A stretch of DNA of 64,000 nucleotides from Cryobacterium adonitolivorans (GTDB taxonomy: Bacteria; Actinomycetota; Actinomycetes; Actinomycetales; Microbacteriaceae): NCBI RefSeq assembly GCF_004402695.1, contig NZ_SOFL01000008.1, positions 91,059-155,058 on the forward strand, read 5' to 3'. A model generated the notes under the pieces. The model was not told the DNA's origin and searched no databases. It worked only from the letters and a program-made list of their open reading frames with translations. Below are positions 52,484 to 62,127 of this stretch, piece after piece; the first letter of the stretch is position 1; the number at the start of each line of letters is the position of its first letter. A program made the position numbers and the translations under genes.

Positions 52484-55400
52484 GACTGCGCGGCCGCCTG
52501 GGTTGCCTTCGCGGCCGCGGTGGCCGCCCGGGTGGCTGCCGCCTTCGCGGCGGTCGCGGCCTTCTGCTCCGGGGTGCGCTCGGCGCGCACGCCGGGGGTG
52601 GCCGCGGAGGCGCCGGTCTTCTTGGCGGGGGCACGCCTGGTGCCGGTCTTCGTGGTGGCGCCGGCCTTCTTCACCGGAGCTTTCTTGGCGGCGGGCTTCT
52701 TGGCCGGGGCCTTCTTGGCCGGCGACTTCTTCACCGCCGGGCCCTTGGCCCGCTTGTCGGCGAGCAGCTGCACGGCGCGCTCGTAGTCGACCTCTTCGAC
52801 ACTTTCGGCCTTGGGGATGGTGGCATTGGTGATGCCATCCGTCACGTAGGCGCCGAACCGGCCGTCCTTGATCTTGATGGCCTTGCCGCTCTCCGGGTCG
52901 GGCTCTTCGAAGTCCTTGAGCGCGCTCGAGGCACGGCGGGCGCCGTACTTGGGTTGCGCGTACAGGTCGACGGCGCCGGCCAGGTCGATCTCGAAGATCT
53001 GGTCCTCGCTGGTCAGCGACCGGGTGTCGACGCCCTTCTTGAGGTACGGGCCGAACTTGCCGTTCTGCGCGAGGATCTCGGTCTGGGTCTCGGGATCGAG
53101 GCCCACCACGCGCGGCAGGTTCAGCAGCGCCAACGCGGTATCGAGGTCGACGGTGGCCAGGTCCATCGACTTGAACAGCGACGCCGTGCGCGGCTTCGCC
53201 GCGGCGGCGGCCTTCTTGGCCGGGGCCTTGCGCTTGGGCTTGGCCGGAGCGGTACCGGCCGGGGCGGCCGGGGCTCCGGCGTCGGCCAGTGAGGTGACCT
53301 CGCCGGTGAGCGGGTCGATGGACTCGCCGGGACCGTCGGTGTCGGCCGGCGGTTCCAGTTCGGTCACGTACGGGCCGAACCGGCCGTCCTTGGCGACGAT
53401 CTCCTTGCCGTTGTCCGGGTTCACGCCGATGACGCGGTCGGTGACGACCGGGGCATCCACAAGTTCGCGGGCCTTGGCCGGAGTGAGCTCGTCAGGCGCG
53501 AGGTCCGGCGGGATGTTCACCCGGCGGGGGGTGGCATCCGGGTCGGCGGTGGGGTCGGCGACCTCGAGGTAGGGGCCGTACTTGCCGATGCGCAGGGTGA
53601 TGTCATCGACGATGTGGATCGAGTTGATCGTGCGGGCGTCGATCTCACCGAGGTTGTCGACGACCTGGCGCAGGCCGCGGTGCTTCTCGGAGCCGAAGTA
53701 GAAGCTGGTCAGCCAGTCCACCCGGTCGGCGGTGCCGCCGGCGATGCGGTCGAGGTCGTCTTCCATCTCGGCGGTGAAGTCGTATTCCACCAGGTCGGCG
53801 AAGAACTCCTCGAGCAGACGCACCACGGAGAAGGCGATCCAGTTGGGGATCAGGGCCTGCCCGCGCGGGGTGACGTAACCGCGATCGGTGATGGTGGAGA
53901 TGATCGACGCGTAGGTGGAGGGGCGGCCGATGCCGAGCTCTTCGAGCTTCTTCACCAGGCTGGCCTCGGTGTACCGGGCGGCCGGGCTGGTTTCGTGGCC
54001 CTTGGCCTCCACCTCGACGAGGGTCAGCGTTTGGCCCTCTTCCAGCGGCGGCAGCTTCGACTCGGTGGGGTCGGTGGGGGCGTTGCGCTCCTCGTCCCTG
54101 GACTCCTCGTACGCGAGCATGAAACCGCGGAAGGTGATCACGGTGCCGCTGGCGGCGAATTCGGCGAGCGCCTCCGAGGCGGCGGGATGCGCGGCCCGGC
54201 CGGTGGGGCCCGCGGCGATGGTCACCGACGCGGTCGACCCGGTCGCATCCGCCATCTGGCTGGCTACGGTGCGCTTCCAGATCAGGTCGTAGAGCTTGAA
54301 GTCGTTGCCGCGCAGGGTGCTGGAGAGCGACGACGGGGTGCGGAAGGTGTCGCCGGACGGCCGGATTGCCTCGTGGGCCTCCTGCGCGTTCTTGCTCTTG
54401 CCCTTGTACAGACGGGGGCTGTCCGGCACGGTCTCGGCGCCATACAGCGACGCGGCCTGCTTACGGGCGGCCGTGATCGCCTGCTGCGACAGCGACGGCG
54501 AGTCGGTACGCATATAGGTGATGTACCCGTTTTCGTACAGCGACTGGGCCACGCTCATGGTCTGCCGAGCGGTGAAGCGCAGCTTGCGTGCGGCCTCCTG
54601 CTGCAGGGTCGAGGTGGTGAACGGTGCGGCGGGGCTGCGGCGGTAGGGCTTGGAGGCAACCTTGGTGACCGTGATCGGCACGCCGGGCACCTTGAGTGCA
54701 TCGGCGAGGGCGAGGGCGGATGCCTCGTCGAGGGTGGCCGCGACGACCTTGGGCTTGAGCTTGCCGGTGTCGTCGAAGTCGCTGCCGGTGGCGATCCGCT
54801 CGCCGCCGAGGCGCACGAGCTTGGCCTGGAAGCCGTTCTCGGCGGAGGCGCCGGGAACGAGCTGGGCGATGAGGTCCCAGTAGCCGGCGGAAACGAACGC
54901 GAGGCGTTCACGTTCCCGGTCGACGACGAGGCGGGTGGCGGCGGACTGCACACGGCCGGCGGACAGGCCCGGGCCCACCTTGCGCCAGAGCACGGGCGAG
55001 ATCTCGTAGCCGTAGATGCGGTCGAGGATGCGCCGGGTTTCCTGCGCGTCGACGAGGGCGGTGTCGAGGTCGCGGGTGTTCTTGGTGGCCGCGATGATGG
55101 CGTCCTTGGTGATCTCGTGGAACACCATCCGCTTGACCGGAACCTTGGGCTGGAGGACCTGCAGTAGGTGCCACGCGATGGCCTCGCCTTCGCGGTCCTC
55201 ATCAGTTGCGAGGAGGAGTTCGTCGGCGTTCTTCAACGCTCGCTTGAGATCGCTGACTGTCTTCTTCTTGGCGTCGGAGACCACGTAGTACGGTTCGAAG
55301 CCATTGTCGACGTCGACGGAGAACTTGCCGAGCGGGCCCTTTTTGAGCTCCGGCGGCAGATTCTTGGGCTCAATCAGGTCTCGGATGTGCCCGACCGACG

Positions 55401-55491
55401 ACAGAACCTCGTATCCGTCGCCCAGATAGGCGGCGATCGACTTCATCTTGGTCGGCGACTCGACAATGACCAGCTTCTTAGTGCCTGGCAC
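52480..55491 (-). CDS. topA: DNA topoisomerase I
   Basis: A 1003-residue type IA topoisomerase relaxing negative supercoils. TOPRIM motifs are LVIVESPTKMKS near the N-terminus and DEDREGEAIAWHL; the active-site Tyr is in GYITYMRTDSPS (about 324). After the catalytic core come several TopA C-terminal DNA-binding repeats and a Lys/Ala/Pro-rich tail typical of actinobacterial TopA. The GTG at 55491 is the start because AGAGGAG lies 4-5 bases upstream; the frame is open to 55662 but without a start signal. A promoter TTGGTC-18-TATAAA can be read upstream. Confidence 0.96.
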   Translation of the reverse strand: MPGTKKLVIVESPTKMKSIAAYLGDGYEVLSSVGHIRDLIEPKNLPPELKKGPLGKFSVDVDNGFEPYYVVSDAKKKTVSDLKRALKNADELLLATDEDREGEAIAWHLLQVLQPKVPVKRMVFHEITKDAIIAATKNTRDLDTALVDAQETRRILDRIYGYEISPVLWRKVGPGLSAGRVQSAATRLVVDRERERLAFVSAGYWDLIAQLVPGASAENGFQAKLVRLGGERIATGSDFDDTGKLKPKVVAATLDEASALALADALKVPGVPITVTKVASKPYRRSPAAPFTTSTLQQEAARKLRFTARQTMSVAQSLYENGYITYMRTDSPSLSQQAITAARKQAASLYGAETVPDSPRLYKGKSKNAQEAHEAIRPSGDTFRTPSSLSSTLRGNDFKLYDLIWKRTVASQMADATGSTASVTIAAGPTGRAAHPAASEALAEFAASGTVITFRGFMLAYEESRDEERNAPTDPTESKLPPLEEGQTLTLVEVEAKGHETSPAARYTEASLVKKLEELGIGRPSTYASIISTITDRGYVTPRGQALIPNWIAFSVVRLLEEFFADLVEYDFTAEMEDDLDRIAGGTADRVDWLTSFYFGSEKHRGLRQVVDNLGEIDARTINSIHIVDDITLRIGKYGPYLEVADPTADPDATPRRVNIPPDLAPDELTPAKARELVDAPVVTDRVIGVNPDNGKEIVAKDGRFGPYVTELEPPADTDGPGESIDPLTGEVTSLADAGAPAAPAGTAPAKPKRKAPAKKAAAAAKPRTASLFKSMDLATVDLDTALALLNLPRVVGLDPETQTEILAQNGKFGPYLKKGVDTRSLTSEDQIFEIDLAGAVDLYAQPKYGARRASSALKDFEEPDPESGKAIKIKDGRFGAYVTDGITNATIPKAESVEEVDYERAVQLLADKRAKGPAVKKSPAKKAPAKKPAAKKAPVKKAGATTKTGTRRAPAKKTGASAATPGVRAERTPEQKAATAAKAAATRAATAAAKATQAAAQS

Positions 55492-55752
55492 CAGACTCCT
55501 CTTTATAGGTAACGGTCTGTGTAACGACCAAGCCACACCATACACACAGGAATCGAGTGCGCGCCGACCGTGACAGTGCGGGAGTGCCCCGAATTGACTC
55601 CACGGTAGCTTGCCTGCGGCGCAGTGCAAGGCTGAAACGAGGGTGCACACATGTTCCCGCAATTCGTTCTGGTGTCACCCGACACGCGGCCGGCTCGACT
55701 CGGTTTGCGGATTGGGGGTTGCCTCCGCGGAGCACAGCCGCACAATAGAGAC

Positions 55753-56013
55753 ATGGTTACTGCAGCGCAGGGCACGTACACCGCGAAACTGACGGACGGC
55801 CCCCTCGAAGGAAAAACCGTCACCACCCAGTTCCTCGAGTCCGGGGATCCCCGGCCACGGATTGAGCTCCCAGCCGACGCAAGCGGCAAGCGGTACCTCT
55901 ATGCCCGCGCCGCCGGTCTCGAGTTCGATTCCACCGAGCATCCCGACCAGCCGTCGGCCGTGGACTACCGCTACCTCGAGGCGCTCTTCGACGCTCCCCC
56001 GGCGACGACCTAA
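55753..56013 (+). CDS. Conserved-looking 86-residue protein, unknown function
   Basis: Begins MVTAAQGTYTAKLTDGPLEG and continues with beta-strand-rich sequence (TVTTQFLESGDPRPRIELP ... KRYLYARAAGLEF) ending in an acidic and proline tail. No membrane or nuclease motif is recognised. Leaderless start is likely: CACAAT at 55741-55746 ends 6 bases before the ATG. It is divergent from topA and convergent with the Tad operon. An in-frame start at 55651 would overlap topA's promoter and is rejected. Confidence 0.65.
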   Translation: MVTAAQGTYTAKLTDGPLEGKTVTTQFLESGDPRPRIELPADASGKRYLYARAAGLEFDSTEHPDQPSAVDYRYLEALFDAPPATT

Positions 56014-56077
56014 CCCGAGCGATTGGGGATCCCGTTTCGGGCGCCCTGCCCGACGCCACCCCAGTGACGATTCGACG

Positions 56078-56479
56078 CTACGGCGCCGGCCCGGCCCGCG
56101 CCCTGGAACCGATCGGGAATCCGCCCACCGTGCGGGACACCGCCACGGTGGCGATCAGGCCGTCCACCGAGCAGGCCACCAGGCGGGCCCCGTTCAGCTC
56201 CGCGGCCCGCGCCGCCGTGTCGCAGGGCGCCCCCGGCATGAGACCGGAGGCGACATCAGCGGCGGCGAGCGCCGCCGCATCCGCCGCGCCCTGCACGGAC
56301 TGACTGACCGGCAGCAGGGCCAGCACCGGCACGAGCACGGCGGTCATTGTGACGAGCGCGCCGAGCAGCGCGACCGCGAGCACCGAACCTGACCCACGGT
56401 CGCCGGTCGCGGCGCGTCGGGGTGAAAGGTAGAACCGGCCGGCGGCGGTGGGCACGGCTGAGAGACGACGACGTGTCAC
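56078..56479 (-). CDS. Rv3654c-type TadE-like pilus-locus protein
   Basis: A 133-residue protein with one N-terminal membrane helix (SVLAVALLGALVTMTAVLVPVLAL) followed by AADAAALAAADVASG, typical of the Rv3654c family of TadE-like minor pseudopilins found at the end of actinobacterial Tad operons. The C-terminal Cys-containing segment (PCDTAARAAELNGARLVACSVDG) matches too. The GTG at 56479 overlaps the TadE stop by four bases (GTGA). Last gene of the operon. Confidence 0.8.
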   Translation of the reverse strand: MTRRRLSAVPTAAGRFYLSPRRAATGDRGSGSVLAVALLGALVTMTAVLVPVLALLPVSQSVQGAADAAALAAADVASGLMPGAPCDTAARAAELNGARLVACSVDGLIATVAVSRTVGGFPIGSRARAGPAP

Positions 56480-56850
56480 GGGTCGGCTTTCGCGGCGTCG
56501 CTGGCGAGGGCGCACGACCGAGCGGCGAGGGTGAGGCCCGCGGCAGCGAACGGCGCGAAGGCGCTCGGCGCGCTGAGCCGGGCGCAGACGAACTCCCCCT
56601 GCCGTTCCTCAGCGAGCGCCGTACCGGGCGCCACCGCGGCCAGCAGTCCGGACGCCGGGCCTGCGCCATCGCCGCGGGCCAGTAGCCGGGCCACGTCGGC
56701 GGCGGCATCCGACAGGCCTACCTGCTGCCCCACCACCTGCACGGCGCCCAGGCAACAGGCCAGCACCACCAGCACCGCGGGAAGCGCGGCGGCGAACTCC
56801 GCCGTGACGCTGCCCCGATCGCGGTGCGGCCCGTGCGCGAGCGACGCCAC
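56476..56850 (-). CDS. TadE-like minor pilin
   Basis: A 124-residue TadE-type protein: a short basic start, then DRGSVTAEFAAALPAVLVVLACC with the conserved Glu at the fifth position of the pseudopilin helix, and an outer domain with Cys residues. It starts by GTG at 56850 by preference, as further upstream the frame would run deep into the pilin and F-protein genes. It follows the DUF4244 gene by 13 bases. Role: minor subunit of a Tad/Flp-like pilus, from family and context. Confidence 0.75.
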   Translation of the reverse strand: MASLAHGPHRDRGSVTAEFAAALPAVLVVLACCLGAVQVVGQQVGLSDAAADVARLLARGDGAGPASGLLAAVAPGTALAEERQGEFVCARLSAPSAFAPFAAAGLTLAARSCALASDAAKADP

Positions 56851-56863
56851 GGCACCCGTGCGC

Positions 56864-57211
56864 TCAGCCCACGGTGAGCGCACTGCGCACCAGTTCGGTG
56901 AGGATACCGCGCACCTCGTCGCCGCGCAGGATGACGATGAGCAGGCCGGCAAACCCGACGGCCGCCATGGTGGCCACGATGTACTCAGCGGTGGCCGCCC
57001 CGCGGTCCTCGCGCAAGCGCAGGAGCGCCCTGTGGGTGTTCGAGCGCACGGTGCGGGTGCGGACGCTGCCCGGCCGTGCCCCGGTACCGACGCTCGCGGT
57101 GCGGACGTACCGTCGGGCACCGCCGGCCGAGTCCACGACCGTGTCGGTGGCGGACTCAGGGGCGTTGCTGGCTTCCGCGGGGGCGGCCGACGGCTTGTGG
57201 ATGCTGAGCAT
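56864..57211 (-). CDS. DUF4244 Flp-like pilin
   Basis: A 115-residue protein. The variable N-terminal ~65 residues lead to an Asp-Arg-Gly-Ala-Ala-Thr-Ala-Glu-Tyr cleavage-type site (DRGAATAEYIVATMAAVGFAG) with the conserved Glu-Tyr of Flp pilins, followed by a hydrophobic helix. DUF4244 proteins occupy this place in actinobacterial Tad operons and are taken to be the major pilin. A prepilin peptidase gene is not in the window. Confidence 0.8.
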   Translation of the reverse strand: MLSIHKPSAAPAEASNAPESATDTVVDSAGGARRYVRTASVGTGARPGSVRTRTVRSNTHRALLRLREDRGAATAEYIVATMAAVGFAGLLIVILRGDEVRGILTELVRSALTVG

Positions 57212-57320
57212 GAGGGGTCTCCTTTTCGCGTCCGGGACGCGGTGCGGGTGGCACGAGCACGTTCAGCCTCCCGCCGTCCCCACCCGGCCTGACCCGCGTT
57301 TGCGCAGCTGTGCACAACTC

Positions 57321-58328
57321 CTAAAAGGAACTGAGTGTGGAGGAGAGCACGCTGAGCAGCAGCGGCGCGACTCCGACAAGCATGAAGGCCGGCAGCACGC
57401 AGACGCCGAGGGGGATCATCAGGGCCACGGCGAGGGTCTCGGCGCGTTGATGGCCGGCACTGCGGGCATCCCGGCGGGCCTGGTCGGCCTCGCTGCGCAG
57501 CAGTTCCCCGGCCGGGACACCGGCCCGCGCCGACAGGTCGAGCACCCGATCGATGACAGCGTCCGCTGGCGTGGACGCCGACCCCGGCGAGCGCAGGCCG
57601 AACCGTTCGGCGCTGCGGCGGGCCGTGTCGCGGGCCCGGTCGAGCGAGCCTCCACCGGCCATGCCGATGGAGGTGAGGTCGAGTTCGAGTCCGGGAGCGG
57701 CGCCCTGCACCAGGGCGGCCGAGACCAGGCGCCGGTTCCAGCGGGCCGCTGCCAGCATCAGCAGGGAGCCCGCGGCGAGGCAAGCGAGTCCTGGGCCGGT
57801 GAACAGCAACGTATGCAGGGTGTCGAAGCCCAGCAGCGCTCCGAAAAGCAGGGCCACCAGCGGCAGCACCATCACCATCCGCGCGGTGGCCCGCGGCCCG
57901 GTCAGGGCCACGGTCAGGTCGCGCTGCAGCTGGCCGAGGTCACGGAAGGCGGCGGCCAGGTCGCGCAGGCATCCGGACAGCGGTGCCCCGGCCTGGGTGG
58001 CGACATCCCAGGCTACGGCGAGCGCGCGCCAGGCGTCGCCGAGCTGCCCGGTGCGGGGAGCGGCCGCGGCGATTGCGTCGGCCACGCTGTCGCCGGAGTG
58101 CGCGGCCCGCGCGGCCGCCGTCAGTAGCTCCCGGTGGCCCGGGTCACTGACCGTCGTGCCGGCTCGGCCCGGCCTGCGGCGGCGCTGCGGCTCGGCCTCG
58201 GCTGCGGGCGGCACCAGATAGTCCCAGGCCGACACCGGCGACACCCCCGCCGAAAGCAGCACGGCCAGCCGTTCCGCGATGCGAGCCACCTCGTCGATCG
58301 GCGGTGGCGCGGCCGGGCGGCGGCTCAT
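57321..58328 (-). CDS. T2SS F-type membrane protein, probable TadB-TadC fusion
   Basis: A 335-residue protein with two F-domain-like halves: the first (about 35-155, including GDSVADAIAAAA and GAPLSGCLRDLA) and the second (about 225-330, including AGVPAGELLRSEADQARRD), each followed by paired membrane helices (MVMVLPLVALLFGALLG; ALMIPLGVCVLPAFMLVG). In related Tad operons TadB and TadC are usually separate genes; here one gene covers both. Overlaps the TadA gene by four bases. Inner-membrane platform of the pilus. Confidence 0.75.
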   Translation of the reverse strand: MSRRPAAPPPIDEVARIAERLAVLLSAGVSPVSAWDYLVPPAAEAEPQRRRRPGRAGTTVSDPGHRELLTAAARAAHSGDSVADAIAAAAPRTGQLGDAWRALAVAWDVATQAGAPLSGCLRDLAAAFRDLGQLQRDLTVALTGPRATARMVMVLPLVALLFGALLGFDTLHTLLFTGPGLACLAAGSLLMLAAARWNRRLVSAALVQGAAPGLELDLTSIGMAGGGSLDRARDTARRSAERFGLRSPGSASTPADAVIDRVLDLSARAGVPAGELLRSEADQARRDARSAGHQRAETLAVALMIPLGVCVLPAFMLVGVAPLLLSVLSSTLSSF

Positions 58329-59461
58329 GCGGGCACCGTTGCGAGGCGCTCGGTGGCGTCGAGGGTGAAGCGGCCCACCTGCGCCAGGCGCCGCCGGCCA
58401 CCTCGGCGCTCCAGGTGCAGCACCAGCCCGATGGCGCTCACGGTTTGCCGGGCGACAGCCGCCGGGCTCATGCCGGCGAGCGCGCCGAGGGCCTCGAGCC
58501 TGGCGGGCACATCGGCCAGGGAGTTGGCGTGCAGGGTGCCGGCGCCGCCGTCATGGCCGGTGTTCAGGGCGGCCAGGAGCTCCCGGATCTCGACGCCCCG
58601 GCACTCACCGAGCACCAGCCGGTCCGGGCGCATCCGCAGCGCCTCGCGCAGCAGGCTGTCCAGGCCGATACGGCCGGCACCCTCGAGGTTGGCCTGGCGG
58701 GATTCCAGAGCCACGACGTGCGGGTGGTCGATGCGCAGCTCGGCGACGTCCTCGATGGCCACGATGCGCTCGGCCGCGGGGGCCTCGCCCAGCAGCGCGG
58801 CGAGCAGGGTGGTCTTGCCGCTGCCGGCGGCGCCGGTGACGAGCAGGTTTTCCCGATCGAGCACCGCCGCGCGCAGCCTGCCGAGTTGGGCGGCCGCGTC
58901 CTCACCGTGGCCGAACAGGCCGCCGGCGGCTAGGGCGTCGAGGCTGAGCCGCTCGGCTCGCGGCAATCGGATCGACAGCAGCGTGCCGGTACTCGATACC
59001 GGTGGCAACACGGCGTGCACCCGGATGCCGTCGGCCAGACGCACATCGACGCAGGGACTGGCTTCGTCGATGTGCCGGCCGCCGAGGGCGATCAGCCGGA
59101 TCGCCAGGTCACGAATGCCGCGCTCGTCGCTGTGCCATTCCGGCGCGGGCACCAGGCCTCGGCCGGCGTCGAGCCAGAGTCCGGCCTCCCCGTTCACGAA
59201 GAGGTCGGTGACGGCCGGGTCGCGGGCGAATCGGGTGAGCGGGCCGAGCACGGAGAGGTCGGTGCGAGAGGGGGACGGCGGGGCGGCGTCGTGGTGGCGG
59301 TCGCGGTCGTCGGCTGGATCGGTCCCTGCGCCGGCCAACGGGGCTGCATTGGTGGGGTGTGGAGAGTCTCCTCCGGCCCTTGAGGGATTCGGGCCGGCGC
59401 TGAGGGTGAGGGTGCTGGACCGCTTGAGGAAGGAGGGCACCGCAACGAAGGGCTCTGGCAT
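58325..59461 (-). CDS. tadA: TadA/CpaF-type pilus secretion ATPase
   Basis: A 378-residue GspE/VirB11-type ATPase that powers pilus assembly at the inner membrane. The N-terminal ~75 residues are low-complexity; then comes the ATPase with Walker A GAAGSGKTT (about 210), the Asp box AIEDVAELRI, Walker B-like LVLGECRG and the His box GTLHANS. First gene of the operon and probably leaderless: TAGTGT on the minus strand (59473-59468) is 6 bases before the ATG. Order tadA, tadB/C, pilin, TadE, Rv3654c-like follows the actinobacterial pattern. Confidence 0.88.
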   Translation of the reverse strand: MPEPFVAVPSFLKRSSTLTLSAGPNPSRAGGDSPHPTNAAPLAGAGTDPADDRDRHHDAAPPSPSRTDLSVLGPLTRFARDPAVTDLFVNGEAGLWLDAGRGLVPAPEWHSDERGIRDLAIRLIALGGRHIDEASPCVDVRLADGIRVHAVLPPVSSTGTLLSIRLPRAERLSLDALAAGGLFGHGEDAAAQLGRLRAAVLDRENLLVTGAAGSGKTTLLAALLGEAPAAERIVAIEDVAELRIDHPHVVALESRQANLEGAGRIGLDSLLREALRMRPDRLVLGECRGVEIRELLAALNTGHDGGAGTLHANSLADVPARLEALGALAGMSPAAVARQTVSAIGLVLHLERRGGRRRLAQVGRFTLDATERLATVPA

Positions 59462-59823
59462 GCGAGCACACTAGCGGCCGGGCGAACGCGGAAGGTCGCG
59501 GCATCCGGGGGTGTGCGGTGGTCGCCGCCAACGGGGCTGTGGAGGAGTGGCGGTCCGCGACACGCGTGCACGTCACCGGGTCTCCACACGCTCGACCGAC
59601 GGGGTGGAACGACACGGGCGCGGAGACAACTGTTGCCCGGACGGACTTCTGCGCCCGGTGTGCGGGGTGCAATTGTCCGGCCGGGCAACAGTTCTGCCTG
59701 GAGGGGGCCGATACAGCGATATTGCGGTACAGCGGGTCACGCAGGGTGCGCGGTTCGCGCGGGGGCGCGCAAGCCGGGCGGGGAAAACACGGGTGCGCCG
59801 TTGAGAGGCACAGAACGTGCTGT
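59462..59823. other. Intergenic region between tadA and the 6C RNA, no gene
   Basis: Holds the tadA promoter at its left end and a long inverted repeat at 59628-59693. No open frame here shows protein-like sequence. The inverted repeat is described separately. Confidence 0.6.
59628..59693. repeat. Inverted repeat, 13-bp perfect arms
   Basis: Arms AACTGTTGCCCGG (59628-59640) and CCGGGCAACAGTT (59681-59693) separated by 40 bases that contain further GC-rich pairing. Intergenic. It resembles in design the 23086-23178 repeat but shares no sequence with it. Confidence 0.6.
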
Positions 59824-59926
59824 TAAAAGAGGGGGGCGGCACCTATTGGGGGGAACAGGTGCCGCCTCGGCAGTGCATTGATTGGGGGGAACCAACGCAC
59901 CACAGGTCAAAACTTTCGTTCAGACA
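59824..59926 (-). ncRNA. 6C small RNA
   Basis: On the minus strand there are two successive hairpins, each exposing the loop GTTCCCCCCAAT with six cytosines: stem GTGCGTTG/CAATGCAC-like (59900-59873, one mismatch) and stem GGCGGCACCT/AGGTGCCGCC (59866-59835). The second hairpin is followed by CCCCTCTTTTAAC, a U-rich terminator. A promoter TTGCGA-16-TATGCT (59960-59933) predicts a start near 59926. This is the architecture of the actinobacterial 6C RNA family; as I recall, the M. tuberculosis member (B11) also lies next to the tad operon. Start and end are approximate. Confidence 0.85.
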
Positions 59927-60158
59927 TGGATAAGCATACTTGGGAAAATCAGATTCGCAAGTCCCCCAGGTCCCCCTAAATGAGGACATGAAGATAAGTG
60001 CCCGTGAGAGCGGTTTTTCGAATGTATCCCGAGCAGAAAATCGGTCATTCTTCCGGGCGAATTTGTCCTCGAAAGCGTCGTATCCGCCGTGTAGGGTTCA
60101 GGGACGGGTCCGCCGCGGCGCCCTGACACCGCCTGAACTCGCAAAGGAGCGAACCATC
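59927..60158. promoter_or_regulatory. acs upstream region
   Basis: Contains the promoter of the 6C RNA (minus) and that of acs (plus). A TAGGGT -10 candidate at 60092-60097 would give a leader of about 55 bases, but no good -35 is seen. The acs ribosome-binding site AAAGGAG is at 60143-60149. Confidence 0.45.
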
Positions 60159-62120
60159 ATGAGCGTGCAAATCGACCATCTTCTCCACGAATCCCGCCGA
60201 TTCCCGCCGTCTCCGGAGTTTGCCGCGACGTCGGTGGCCAGCGAGGCGCTCTACACGGATGCCGCAGCAGATCGGCTTGGTTTCTGGGCCGAGCAGGCCC
60301 GCGACCTCCTGCACTGGCACAAACCGTTCACCCGCACCCTCGACTGGAGCAATCCGCCGTTCGCCAAATGGTTCGACGACGGCGAGCTCAACGTGGCGTA
60401 CAACTGCCTCGACCGGCACGTGCTCGCCGGCAACGGCGACCGGGTGGCGTTGCATTGGGAGGGCGAGCCGGGCGACACCCGGTCCATCACCTACGCGCAG
60501 CTCACCGAGGAGGTCAAACGTGCCGCGAACGTGCTCATCGGGCTCGGCGTGCGCACCGGCGACCGGGTGGCCATCTACCTGCCGATGATCCCCGAGGCCG
60601 TCGTGGCGATGCTCGCCGTGGCCCGCATCGGCGCAGTGCACTCAGTGATCTTCGGCGGCTTCAGCGCCGAGAGCCTGCGGTCCCGCATCGACGACGCCGA
60701 AGCGGTGGTCGTGATCACCTCCGACGGCGGCTACCGCAAGGGCCGGGCCACCCCGCTCAAGCCCGCGGTCGACGCGGCCCTGGCCAGCGGCGACTCCTCG
60801 GTGCACACCGTGCTCGTGGTGAACCGCACCGGCGGCGACGTGGAGTGGAACGAACGCGACAAATGGTGGCACGAGGAACTCGCCGCGGTCGCCGGCGAGC
60901 ACGAGGCGCAGCCGTTCCCGGCCGAAAACCCGCTGTTCATCCTGTACACCTCCGGCACCACCGGTAAGCCCAAGGGCATCCTGCACACCAGCGGCGGTTA
61001 CCTCACCCAGGTGGCCTTCACGCACAAGAACGTCTTCGACCTCAAGCCCGAGACCGACGTGTTCTGGTGCACCGCCGATGTGGGCTGGATCACCGGCCAC
61101 AGCTACGTGGTCTACGGACCGCTGGCCAACGGCGCCACCCAGGTGCTCTACGAGGGCACCCCCGACACCCCTCACCCCGGCCGGTGGTGGGAGATCATCG
61201 AGAAGCACAAGGTGAGCATCCTGTACACCGCGCCCACCGCCATCCGCACGTTCATGAAGATCGGCCGGCAGGAGCCGCAAAAGTTCGACCTGACCAGCCT
61301 GCGCCTGCTCGGCTCTGTGGGTGAGCCGATCAACCCGGAAGCGTGGATGTGGTACCGCGAGGTGATCGGCAACCACGTCACCCCGGTCGTGGACACCTGG
61401 TGGCAGACCGAGACCGGCGCGATCATGATTTCCGCCCTGCCCGGCCTCACCGAGACCAAGCCCGGCGCGGCGCAGGTCGCCATCCCTGGCATCTCCATCG
61501 ACGTGCTCGGTGAAGACGGTGAGCATGTGGGGCACGGCAACGGCGGCCTGCTCGTGGTCACCGAACCGTGGCCGTCGATGCTGCGCGGCATCTGGGGCGA
61601 CCCGGAGCGCTTCATCGAGACCTACTGGGAGAAGTTCCCGGATGCCCCGAACGGTCCGCTGTACTTCGCCGGCGACGGCGCCCGGCTCGACCGCGACGGC
61701 GACATCTGGCTGCTCGGCCGGGTGGACGATGTGATGAACGTCTCCGGGCACCGGCTGTCCACCGCCGAGATCGAGTCGTCGCTGGTGGCGCACCCCATGG
61801 TGGCCGAGTCCGCGGTGGTGGGAGCGCACGACGAGACCACCGGCCAGGCGGTGGTGGCGTTCGTGATTATCAAGTACAGCCAGACGGATGTGGCCTCGCA
61901 CGCCGACATCAGCGCCGTGCTGCGCGCCCATGTGACACTTCAGATCGGGGCGATCGCCCGGCCGCGGGAGATCCACATCGTGAACGAGCTGCCCAAGACC
62001 CGCTCGGGCAAAATCATGCGGCGGCTGCTGCGCGATGTGGCCGAGGGCCGCGAGATCGGCGACACCACCACCCTCGCCGACACCTCGATCATGCAGACCA
62101 TCTCGGAGAGCATGCGCTAG
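60159..62120 (+). CDS. acs: Acetyl-CoA synthetase
   Basis: A 653-residue AMP-forming enzyme activating acetate to acetyl-CoA. Adenylate motif [15 protein letters not shown] at about 262, WWQTETGA (about 420), the hinge [16 protein letters not shown] (about 520-535) and the catalytic Lys in [12 protein letters not shown] near residue 615, which is also the site of acetylation in the family. The ATG at 60159 has an AAAGGAG ribosome-binding site 9 bases upstream; the frame is open upstream to 59940 but with no start signal. A hairpin follows its stop. Confidence 0.96.
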   Translation: MSVQIDHLLHESRRFPPSPEFAATSVASEALYTDAAADRLGFWAEQARDLLHWHKPFTRTLDWSNPPFAKWFDDGELNVAYNCLDRHVLAGNGDRVALHWEGEPGDTRSITYAQLTEEVKRAANVLIGLGVRTGDRVAIYLPMIPEAVVAMLAVARIGAVHSVIFGGFSAESLRSRIDDAEAVVVITSDGGYRKGRATPLKPAVDAALASGDSSVHTVLVVNRTGGDVEWNERDKWWHEELAAVAGEHEAQPFPAENPLFILYTSGTTGKPKGILHTSGGYLTQVAFTHKNVFDLKPETDVFWCTADVGWITGHSYVVYGPLANGATQVLYEGTPDTPHPGRWWEIIEKHKVSILYTAPTAIRTFMKIGRQEPQKFDLTSLRLLGSVGEPINPEAWMWYREVIGNHVTPVVDTWWQTETGAIMISALPGLTETKPGAAQVAIPGISIDVLGEDGEHVGHGNGGLLVVTEPWPSMLRGIWGDPERFIETYWEKFPDAPNGPLYFAGDGARLDRDGDIWLLGRVDDVMNVSGHRLSTAEIESSLVAHPMVAESAVVGAHDETTGQAVVAFVIIKYSQTDVASHADISAVLRAHVTLQIGAIARPREIHIVNELPKTRSGKIMRRLLRDVAEGREIGDTTTLADTSIMQTISESMR

Positions 62121-62127
62121 ACCCCCT

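Noticed and set aside
59801..59829. A plus-strand promoter TTGAGA-17-TAAAAG just before the twin hairpins, which would make them a 5' leader of acs with G-rich loops.
   Set aside because: The TAAAAG is the complement of the U-run of the 6C RNA terminator, and the loop sequence (six C on the minus strand) together with a minus-strand promoter fits the 6C RNA better.
59835..59900. CsrA-binding sRNA with GGA in hairpin loops.
   Set aside because: GGA occurs only because the G-run is followed by A on the plus strand; the C-rich strand matches a known actinobacterial RNA family and has the terminator.
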